Shown: positions 7,564 through 12,438 of the stretch, piece after piece
Numbering within the stretch: the first letter of the stretch is position 1
Layout: each line of letters opens with the position of its first letter
Source of the DNA: CAIWHR01 sp040007035
Lineage (GTDB): Bacteria; Pseudomonadota; Gammaproteobacteria; Burkholderiales; Casimicrobiaceae
Length of the DNA stretch: 12,438 nt
Direction of reading: 5' to 3'
NCBI GenBank assembly: GCA_040007035.1
Contig: JBDTVU010000101.1
Span: 1-12,438 of the forward strand
Made by a program: the position numbers and the translations under genes
Notes under the pieces: generated by a model
Database searches by the model: none
The model's input: only the letters and a program-made list of their open reading frames with translations
What the model was told of the DNA's origin: nothing

Positions 7564-9065
7564 TCCTCTTCCTGGAATGCCTGCTGCCGCGTCCTCCGGA
7601 ACGCGGGGGCGATGATCAAGAGCAGCAGCAGCGCCGCGAGGATCAGCATCACGAGCGACAGCGGCCGGGTGAAGAAGACCGTCGCATCGCCGCGCGAGAG
7701 AAGCATCGCCCGGCGAAGGTTTTCCTCCATCATCGGACCCAGCACGAAGCCCAGCAGCAGCGGCGCCGGCTCGCACTCGAGCTTCATGAAGATCACGCCG
7801 AGCAGGCCGAACGCCGCCGTCTGGCTGACGTCGAAATTCGTGTTGTTGATCGAGTAGACGCCGATGCCGCAGAACAGCAGGATCGCCGGGTAGAGCAGCC
7901 GGTAGGGAACCTTGAGCAGCTTGATCCAGATCCCGATCATCGGCAGGTTGAGCACCACCAGCATCAGGTTGCCGACCCACATCGACGCGATCAGCCCCCA
8001 GAACAGTCCCGGGTTGCTTGTCATGACCTGCGGGCCCGGCTGGATGTTGTGGATCGTCATCGCGCCTACCATCAGCGCCATCACCGCGTTCTCGGGGATG
8101 CCCAGTGTCAGCAGCGGGATGAACGAGGTCTGCGCGCCGGCGTTGTTCGCCGATTCGGGCCCCGCCACGCCCTGAATCGCACCCTTGCCGAACTCGTCCG
8201 GGTTCTTCGCCACCTTCTTCTCGAGCGCGTACGACGCGAACGATGACAACATCGCGCCGCCGCCGGGCAGCAGGCCGAGGATCGATCCCAGCGCGGTACC
8301 GCGCAGCGACGCCGGCCATGCTTTTCTGAACTGCTCCTTCGTCAGCCACAGTCCGCGGACCTTGGCCGTGACCAGTTCGCGCTTCTCGGTGGACTCCAGG
8401 TTACTGATGATCTCGGCGAACCCGAACAGCCCCATCGCGACGCTGACCACGCCGAGCCCGTCGGTCAGTTCGGGCACGCCGAAGGCGAACCGCGCGGCGC
8501 CCGAATTGACGTCGGTGCCGACGATGCCGAGCAACAGGCCGAAGACGATCATCGAAATCGCTTTCAGCACCGACCCGTGCGCGAGCACGACGGCGCCGAT
8601 CAGCCCGAGGATCATCAGCGAGAAATACTCGGCCGGACCAAACTTGAGCGCGAGCTCGGACAGCGGAATGGCGACGGTGGCCACCATCACGGTGGCCACC
8701 GTGCCGGCGAAGAACGATCCCAGCGCTGCGGTCGCCAGCGCTGCGCCGGCTTGGCCTTTGCGCGCCATTTGGTGGCCGTCGAGGCAGGTGACGGCCGACG
8801 ACGTCTCGCCGGGCATGTTGAGCAGGATCGACGTCGTCGAGCCGCCGTACTGCGCTCCGTAGTAGATGCCGGCCAGCATGATCAGCGCCGACACCGGCTG
8901 TAGCGCGTATGTCGTCGGCAGCAGCATCGCGATCGTCGCCACCGGGCCGATGCCGGGCAGCACGCCGATCAGCGTGCCGAGCATCACGCCGACCAGCGCG
9001 TAGAGGAGGTTGATCCCCTGCGTGGCGACGCCGAAGCCGAGCGCGAGGTGATTGAGGAGTTCCAC
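7560..9065 (-). CDS. tctA: TTT transporter large membrane subunit TctA
   Basis: The large integral inner-membrane subunit of a secondary, ion-driven tripartite tricarboxylate transporter that works with TctB and a Bug receptor. It has 501 residues, the usual length, with about ten or more hydrophobic segments. Both halves of the family's inverted repeat are visible: GTLIGVLPGIGPVATIAMLLP (30-50) and GSILGLLPGGGAMLSSF (260-276). Also present are YYGAQYGGSTTSILLNMPGE (68-87), GVAGPESANNAGAQTSFIPL (299-318) and LGIPENAVMALMVGAM (321-336). It starts with GTG (9063-9065), nine bases after the tctB stop, with TGAGGG overlapping that stop as a weak ribosome site. The C-terminus (FRRTRQQAFQEEE) is of normal type, so whatever removed part of tctC spared tctA. 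The substrate cannot be read from the sequence; relatives move citrate, tartrate, terephthalate and other carboxylates. Confidence 0.96.
   Translation of the reverse strand: MELLNHLALGFGVATQGINLLYALVGVMLGTLIGVLPGIGPVATIAMLLPTTYALQPVSALIMLAGIYYGAQYGGSTTSILLNMPGETSSAVTCLDGHQMARKGQAGAALATAALGSFFAGTVATVMVATVAIPLSELALKFGPAEYFSLMILGLIGAVVLAHGSVLKAISMIVFGLLLGIVGTDVNSGAARFAFGVPELTDGLGVVSVAMGLFGFAEIISNLESTEKRELVTAKVRGLWLTKEQFRKAWPASLRGTALGSILGLLPGGGAMLSSFASYALEKKVAKNPDEFGKGAIQGVAGPESANNAGAQTSFIPLLTLGIPENAVMALMVGAMTIHNIQPGPQVMTSNPGLFWGLIASMWVGNLMLVVLNLPMIGIWIKLLKVPYRLLYPAILLFCGIGVYSINNTNFDVSQTAAFGLLGVIFMKLECEPAPLLLGFVLGPMMEENLRRAMLLSRGDATVFFTRPLSLVMLILAALLLLLIIAPAFRRTRQQAFQEEE
7564..7573 (-). promoter_or_regulatory. 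Ribosome binding site for the shortened tctC
   Basis: On the - strand AGGAAGAGGA lies directly before the ATG at 7563, inside the last codons of tctA. The first AGGA has a 6-nt spacing. With the ATGA stop/start overlap it indicates translational coupling to tctA and supports this as the original tctC start. Confidence 0.6.
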
Positions 9066-9074
9066 GGCGCGCCC

Positions 9075-9527
9075 TCAGAACCCGGCCGGCCAGATCGGAA
9101 GCTGCAGCTTCAAGCCGACGACGAACACGCCGACCGCGAGCGCCGAAAGCAGGATGCCGCTCACCAGCGATTCGCGGAAGCGGAACTCGTGACTCGCCGC
9201 ACTCGCCGCCACGATCAGGAAGATCGTCGACAGCACGATGCCGATGTAGTTGAGGAGGACGCCGAACACGGCGACGCTGGCGAGGACGATCACCGTCGGC
9301 TTCCATGGCCATCCGGGCAGTTGCGGGCCGTTGAGGCGCAGCGCGCGCAGCGCCAGCACCGAGCCGAGGACGATCAGCAGGATGCCGAGAATGCGCGGGA
9401 AATATCCGGGACCCATCCGGGCCGCGGTGCCGAGCGCGTAGTTGCTGCCGATCGCGATCGCACCGATGCCGAACCCGATGAACAGCAGGCCGGCAACGAA
9501 ATCCTTGGGGTGGCGGATCCGGTTCAT
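9075..9527 (-). CDS. tctB: TTT transporter small membrane subunit TctB
   Basis: The small membrane partner of TctA. It has 150 residues with four predicted membrane helices at about 11-30, 44-63, 78-110 (long, possibly two short spans) and 121-141. The family signature LGTAARMGPGYFP (32-44) follows the first helix. The ATG at 9527 is preferred because AGAGGAG lies three bases before it and the protein then begins MNRIRHPKDF, as family members do; an in-frame start 66 bp further upstream would add an Arg/Pro-rich leader with no support. It is the first gene of the tctB-tctA-tctC-ggt operon and is separated by 9 bp from tctA. Confidence 0.93.
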   Translation of the reverse strand: MNRIRHPKDFVAGLLFIGFGIGAIAIGSNYALGTAARMGPGYFPRILGILLIVLGSVLALRALRLNGPQLPGWPWKPTVIVLASVAVFGVLLNYIGIVLSTIFLIVAASAASHEFRFRESLVSGILLSALAVGVFVVGLKLQLPIWPAGF

Positions 9528-9530
9528 GCA

Positions 9531-9537
9531 CTCCTCT
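9531..9537 (-). promoter_or_regulatory. Ribosome binding site that sets the tctB start
   Basis: On the - strand the sequence reads AGAGGAG then TGC then ATG (9527). This favours the internal ATG over the upstream in-frame start near 9593. Confidence 0.7.
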
Positions 9538-9583
9538 GTCGGGCGTGGCCGCGTCGCACCGGGCCGAGGGCGGCGCGCGGCAC

Positions 9584-9592
9584 AGAATAGCA
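9584..9592 (-). promoter_or_regulatory. Possible extended -10 promoter element for the tctB operon
   Basis: On the - strand TGC-TATTCT (9592 to 9584) fits an extended -10 (TGn-TATAAT) with one hexamer mismatch. It lies about 57 bp upstream of tctB and just downstream of the ppiC terminator, where the operon promoter should be. The -35 region (about 9607-9612, GGACGA on the - strand) is poor. Inferred only from position and motif. Confidence 0.35.
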
Positions 9593-9646
9593 CCGAGGCC
9601 GCACGCTCGTCCGCGAACTGCCGGAGCGCGCCGGGCGGCGGCCGAG

Positions 9647-9673
9647 AAAAAAGGGCAGGCCGGCGGCCTGCCC
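9647..9673 (-). terminator. Intrinsic terminator of the yciB-bolA-ppiC operon
   Basis: GGGCAGGCC (9653-9661) and GGCCTGCCC (9665-9673) form a perfect 9-bp stem with a 3-nt loop. Read on the - strand the stem is followed at once by six T (complement of A at 9647-9652). It lies 23 bp beyond the ppiC stop and separates that operon from tctB. This is the clearest regulatory structure in the window. Confidence 0.92.
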
Positions 9674-9696
9674 TATGCTTGCCTGCGCAGCGCCGG

Positions 9697-10503
9697 TCAG
9701 ACGCCGTTCTTCGCGCGGAGATCCTTCAGGTACGCGTCGAGGTACTGGCCCTGCATCCGTTGCTGGAGCTGCGGCTTGACTTCGTCGTAGCTCGGCACCT
9801 TCGCGTCGCGGACGTCGTCGAGCATGATCACGTGCCAGCCGAATTGCGACTGCACCGGCGTTGCCGTGAACTTGCCCTTCTCGAGCTTGACCATCGCCTC
9901 GGAGAACGGCTTGACGAAATTCGCCGGCGCGTTCCAGTCGAGGTCGCCGCCTTTGGCCTTCGAGCCCGGGTCCTTCGACCGCTCGGCGAGCTTCTCGAAC
10001 TTGTCGCCCTTCTGCAGCAGGACGATGATCTCCTTGGCGTCGTCTTCCTTGTCGACGAGGATGTGGCGAACGTGGTACTCCTTGTCGCCGATCTGCGACT
10101 TGATGACGTCGTATTCCTTGCGCAGCGCCGCGTCGGGGATCGGGTTCGCCTTCGCCCAGTCGGAGATGTAGGCGCGCACCAGTATCGTCTGCGCCGCCAG
10201 GTCCATCTGGGTCTTGACGTCGGCGTTCTTGTCGAGCCCCTTCTTCTTCGCCTCGCGGACCAGCAGCTCGCGGGTGTTGAGCTCCTCGCGGATCGCGGCG
10301 CGCATTTCCGGCGAATCCGGCTGGCCTTGCGCGAGACGGTCTTTCAGCAGCGCGTCGAATTGCCCCATCGTGTAGAACGCCTTGCCGGCCGGCGCCGCCG
10401 CGGCGGCCTTCGCCGGCGCGGCCTTGTCCTGCGCTTCCGCGGGAACGCCGGCCAGCGCCACGAGCGCGGCAAGGACGGCGAGGGTCAGGGATTGCTTCAT
10501 CAT
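9697..10503 (-). CDS. Secreted parvulin-type peptidyl-prolyl cis-trans isomerase (PpiC/SurA/PrsA-like)
   Basis: A periplasmic folding helper that isomerises X-Pro bonds. It has 268 residues. The first 24 are a clear signal peptide (MMKQ, a hydrophobic core LTLAVLAALVALAGV, then a likely AEA cleavage site before Q25), followed by an Ala/Pro/Lys-rich linker to about residue 40. A SurA-N-like helical region occupies about 45-135, and one parvulin domain about 143-232: VRHILV (145-150), GGDLDW (185-190) and QSQFGWHVIMLDD (218-230). A Lys/Gln-rich helical tail ends the protein. There is no lipobox cysteine. Two ATG codons stand side by side (10503 and 10500); AAGGA about 10 nt upstream serves either. 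It begins 19 bp after bolA and ends at a strong terminator, so it is the last gene of yciB-bolA-ppiC. Its clients are unknown; outer-membrane proteins are a reasonable guess. Confidence 0.92.
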   Translation of the reverse strand: MMKQSLTLAVLAALVALAGVPAEAQDKAAPAKAAAAAPAGKAFYTMGQFDALLKDRLAQGQPDSPEMRAAIREELNTRELLVREAKKKGLDKNADVKTQMDLAAQTILVRAYISDWAKANPIPDAALRKEYDVIKSQIGDKEYHVRHILVDKEDDAKEIIVLLQKGDKFEKLAERSKDPGSKAKGGDLDWNAPANFVKPFSEAMVKLEKGKFTATPVQSQFGWHVIMLDDVRDAKVPSYDEVKPQLQQRMQGQYLDAYLKDLRAKNGV

Positions 10504-10522
10504 CGGTGACAGTCCTTTGTGG

Positions 10523-10807
10523 TTAGGAAGGAAATTCTTCCGGGGTCAGCGCGCGGATCGAGAGCGCGTGGACCGGATGGGGGAGGAGGTCGGCGACACG
10601 GTCCAGCACCCGCTGGTGACGTGCCAGCCGCGACAGCCCGGCAAACTGCTCGGACACGATCAGCAGCGAAAAGTGCCCGCCGCCGCCGGCCGCGCCGGCG
10701 TGTCCGGCGTGCGCCGCGCTGTCGTCGTCGATTTCGAGCACGGACGGCGCGAGCGGCAGCAGCCGCGCCTTCAGCGCCGAAGCGGTGTCCGGCGCCGCAG
10801 CCGTCAC
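10523..10807 (-). CDS. bolA: BolA family protein
   Basis: A small protein of 94 residues. BolA-family members bind monothiol glutaredoxins and [2Fe-2S] clusters, and some affect transcription and cell shape. The family features are present in order: an N-terminal helix (LKARLLPLAPSVLEIDDDS, 12-30), the Gly/His/Ala loop AAHAGHAGAAGGGGHF (31-46), LLIVSEQFAGLSRLARHQRV (48-67), and the C-terminal HALSIRALTPEEF segment (80-92) with the conserved H80. The start is a GTG at 10807 that shares GTGA with the stop of yciB (4-nt overlap), so the two are translationally coupled. The parvulin gene follows 19 bp later. The reading frame is open further upstream, but that part is only yciB read in the wrong frame. 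Whether it is the regulatory or the Fe-S-trafficking subtype cannot be decided here. Confidence 0.93.
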   Translation of the reverse strand: MTAAAPDTASALKARLLPLAPSVLEIDDDSAAHAGHAGAAGGGGHFSLLIVSEQFAGLSRLARHQRVLDRVADLLPHPVHALSIRALTPEEFPS

Positions 10808-11337
10808 GACGCCTCCTCGGTCATGTAGCGCGACAGCCAGAGTCCCTGCGCCAGCGCGAAGCCGAGGAAGAGCCCGATCCCGCCCCAGACCTTGAAGTTC
10901 ACCCAGGTCTCGGTCGGGAAATGAAAGGCGACGTACCAGTTCGCCGCTGCCATCGCCGCGAAGAACGACACCCATGCCCAGGTCAGCCGCGTCCACACGG
11001 CGTCCGGCAGGGCGATGCCCTTCATCAGGTAGGTGAGGAGGTTGCGGCCGAGGGCGAGGCGGCCGACCGCCAGCACGGCGCCGAAGAGCAGGTAGAGCAC
11101 CGTCGGCTTCCACTTGATGAACGTCTCGTCCTGGAGGATCAGCGTCGCCCCGCCGAAGATCGCGATGATCGCGAACGACAGCCAGTGGACGACCTCGACG
11201 CGGCCGCGCATCCAGTGCATCCAGCCGATCTGGACCACCGAGGCGGCGATCGCGGCGGCAGTGGCGACGAAAATGCCTTGCCACTTGAACGCGATGAAGA
11301 AGAGAAGGAGCGGAAAGTAGTCCGCGAGCAGTTGCAT
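10804..11337 (-). CDS. yciB: YciB/IspZ inner-membrane septation protein A
   Basis: An integral inner-membrane protein of 177 residues, linked in enterobacteria to cell-envelope maintenance and division-site complexes; loss in Shigella (ispZ) impairs septation and spread. The N-terminus QLLADYFPLLLFFIAFKW is the family hallmark, followed by about five membrane helices and the conserved segments QDETFIKWKPTVLYLLFG, GRNLL, WVSFFAAMAAANWYVAFHF and WVNFKVWG. The ATG at 11337 is chosen over a TTG two codons upstream because it matches the family start. No Shine-Dalgarno is visible, and a perfect TATAAT sits only 9-14 bp upstream, so the mRNA may be leaderless. It overlaps bolA by 4 nt and is the first gene of yciB-bolA-ppiC. 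Confidence 0.95.
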   Translation of the reverse strand: MQLLADYFPLLLFFIAFKWQGIFVATAAAIAASVVQIGWMHWMRGRVEVVHWLSFAIIAIFGGATLILQDETFIKWKPTVLYLLFGAVLAVGRLALGRNLLTYLMKGIALPDAVWTRLTWAWVSFFAAMAAANWYVAFHFPTETWVNFKVWGGIGLFLGFALAQGLWLSRYMTEEAS

Positions 11338-11345
11338 AACCAACT

Positions 11346-11351
11346 ATTATA
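11346..11351 (-). promoter_or_regulatory. -10 element (TATAAT) for the yciB operon, very close to the start codon
   Basis: Read on the - strand the 47-bp gap between ampD and yciB contains GGTATAATAG, a perfect -10 in an AT-rich island, with its last T nine bases before the yciB ATG. A start site 6-8 nt downstream would fall at about 11338-11340, giving a 5' leader of 1-3 nt or none. No clear -35 is seen at 16-18 bp (AGCCGG-like). Confidence 0.5.
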
Positions 11352-11384
11352 CCGCTTTTGCCCGCGGCCCGGCTCCCCGGCCGC

Positions 11385-11984
11385 TTACCCGCGAGCGGGC
11401 GCCAGCAGGCGCGCGAGCCGTGCCCGGTCGAACGCCGGGCCGGGATCGGTCTTGCGGCCCGCGGCGATGTCGCTGTGGCCGACGACGTCGGCGATCGGAT
11501 AACGGCGGCGCAGCGCCTTCGCCAGCCGCGCCAGCATCGTGTACTGCGGCGCCGCGTACGGCACGTCGTCGGCGCCGTCGAGTTCGACGCCGACCGAGAA
11601 GTCGTTGCAGCCTGCGCGCCCTTTCCACGCCGACTCACCTGCGTGCCACGCACGCTCAGAGCAACGGACAAACTGGATCAGCGAGCCGTCGCGGCGGATC
11701 AGGAAGTGAGCCGACACGCGCAGCCCGGCGATCGTCGCGTAATACGGGTGCGCCGTCGGGTCGAGCCGGTTGGTGAACAGCCGCAGGATGCCGTCGCCGC
11801 CGAATTCGCCCGGCGGCAGCGAGATGCCGTGAACCACGAGCAGCGTGATCCCGGCGTCGGCCGGCCGCGGGTCGCAATTCGGCGAGCGGACCTGGCGTGC
11901 GAGGTTGGCCACACCCCGGTCGTCGATGGCGAGGCGGCGGGGAGCACCACCGCGGCCGAGCGGGGCGGTCCGATGCAGGGCCAT
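11385..11984 (-). CDS. ampD: 1,6-anhydro-N-acetylmuramyl-L-alanine amidase AmpD
   Basis: A cytoplasmic zinc amidase of peptidoglycan recycling that splits anhydro-MurNAc from the stem peptide; its loss induces ampC beta-lactamase where AmpR is present. It has 199 residues (E. coli AmpD 183) and a single Amidase_2 domain. The SPNCDPRP motif (34-41) leads in. Zinc ligands correspond to H52 (VVHG), H170 (VGHSDI) and D180 (KTDPG), with E134 (VGVELDG) and K178 as catalytic residues, all intact. The WHAGESAWKGRAGCNDFSVG segment (113-132) also fits. There is no signal peptide, which separates it from the periplasmic AmiD type. The first 18 residues are Arg-rich and poorly conserved. The ATG at 11984 lies 9 bp after the pilR-like stop, so both are probably on one transcript. 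No strong ribosome site is seen. No ampR or ampC is present in the window. Confidence 0.96.
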   Translation of the reverse strand: MALHRTAPLGRGGAPRRLAIDDRGVANLARQVRSPNCDPRPADAGITLLVVHGISLPPGEFGGDGILRLFTNRLDPTAHPYYATIAGLRVSAHFLIRRDGSLIQFVRCSERAWHAGESAWKGRAGCNDFSVGVELDGADDVPYAAPQYTMLARLAKALRRRYPIADVVGHSDIAAGRKTDPGPAFDRARLARLLAPARG

Positions 11985-11993
11985 CGGGGCGGT

Positions 11994-12438
11994 CTACTTG
12001 ATCCCCAGCCGCTCCATCCGGTAGCGCATCGCGCGGAACGTGATGCCGAGAAGCTTCGCCGCAGCGGTGCGGTTGTAGCGCGTCTTCTCGAGCGCCTCGT
12101 TGATCGCCGCGCGCTCGACGCGGTCGAGGTAATCCTGCAGCGGCCACTTGTCGCCGCCGGCGAGTGCGGCGTCGGCGTCGTCGGCGACCGGGGTCAGGTG
12201 GAGGTCGTCGGCGGTGATCCGCAGCGGATCGGCGGCGAGCGACAGCCCGCGCTCGAGGATGTTCTCGAGCTCGCGGACGTTGCCGGGAAACGGATAACGC
12301 TCCAGCGCGGCGAGCGCGTCCGCGTCGAGCTTGGCCGGCGTCCCGCGCGACAGCTTGGCGAGGATCGCGTTGGCGATCAGCGGAATGTCCTCGCGCATCT
12401 CGCGCAGGCTGGGCATCGCCAGCTCGATCACGTGCAGC
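11994..12438 (-). CDS. pilR: PilR-like sigma-54-dependent response regulator, C-terminal part only (cut by window edge)
   Basis: The last 147 residues of an NtrC-class activator. Visible parts are the end of the sigma-54-interacting AAA+ domain, with VIELAMPSLREMREDIPLIA (3-22) and the FPGNVRELENILERG motif (50-64), a linker, and a Fis-type helix-turn-helix (about 107-145) ending FRAMRYRMERLGIK. The NRTAAAKLLGITFRAMRYRMERLGI ending is characteristic of PilR, which with the sensor PilS drives sigma-54 transcription of the type IV pilin gene pilA. The receiver domain, the Walker A/B and GAFTGA motifs, and any pilS would be beyond the right edge. ampD follows after 9 bp. The NtrC-family assignment is certain; PilR is likely but not proven. 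Confidence 0.85.
   Translation of the reverse strand, partial: LHVIELAMPSLREMREDIPLIANAILAKLSRGTPAKLDADALAALERYPFPGNVRELENILERGLSLAADPLRITADDLHLTPVADDADAALAGGDKWPLQDYLDRVERAAINEALEKTRYNRTAAAKLLGITFRAMRYRMERLGIK

Noticed and set aside
7564..8349. Upstream extension of the tctC frame that would give a 443-residue protein
   Set aside because: The added 262 residues lie wholly inside tctA in another frame, resemble no Bug sequence, and do not supply the missing receptor half. The ATGA start at 7563 has a ribosome site.
8674..8700. Two copies of ACGGTGGCCACC (8674-8685 and 8689-8700), each containing a 10-bp palindrome
   Set aside because: They encode the VATV-x-VATV stretch of a TctA membrane helix in frame. 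A coding repeat explains them, and no other copies were noticed.
9528..9593. Longer tctB start adding 22 residues
   Set aside because: The extra leader is Arg/Pro-rich and unlike TctB N-termini, while the ATG at 9527 has a strong ribosome site. The segment also holds the candidate promoter.
11361..11384. GC-rich inverted repeat (GCGGCC / GGCCGC) between ampD and yciB as an ampD terminator
   Set aside because: Only a 6-bp stem with a 9-nt loop, followed on the - strand by AAAAG rather than T. It overlaps the expected upstream promoter region of yciB and gives no clear terminator signal.

Overview
The window is GC-rich DNA from a proteobacterium, most likely a betaproteobacterium. The evidence is a single-chain PurL of about 1,300 residues, a tripartite tricarboxylate transporter (TTT), a PilR-type regulator next to ampD, and a yciB-bolA-parvulin operon. 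The species cannot be named from this sequence. Nearly all of it is protein-coding. I saw no tRNA, rRNA, CRISPR array, insertion sequence, phage gene or origin.

Layout. On the + strand are the 3' part of a tupA-like tungstate-binding protein (1-693, cut by the window edge), purL (806-4690) and a paaY/caiE-type hexapeptide protein (4737-5351). All remaining genes are on the - strand and converge on paaY. Read in their own direction from the right edge, they are: the 3' end of a pilR-like sigma-54 activator (11994-12438), ampD (11385-11984), yciB (10804-11337), bolA (10523-10807) and a secreted parvulin PPIase (9697-10503), which ends at a strong intrinsic terminator (9647-9673). A second operon follows: tctB (9075-9527), tctA (7560-9065), a shortened tctC (7018-7563) and a gamma-glutamyltransferase (5418-7007).

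How the genes work together. pilR, ampD, yciB, bolA, ppiC and purL are housekeeping or envelope genes. The tctB-tctA-tctC-ggt operon reads as an uptake-and-hydrolysis unit: a TTT membrane pair, a periplasmic receptor, and a GGT with no signal peptide that would act on an imported compound in the cytoplasm. The receptor appears broken. It keeps a plausible start and a few basic N-terminal residues, then jumps straight to the middle of the family sequence, so it lacks the hydrophobic part of the signal peptide and roughly 140 residues of the first lobe.

I found no convincing new defence, mobile or RNA system. The points worth a second look are the tctC deletion, the receptor-less TTT-GGT operon, a near-leaderless promoter architecture at yciB, and the isolated paaY beside purL.
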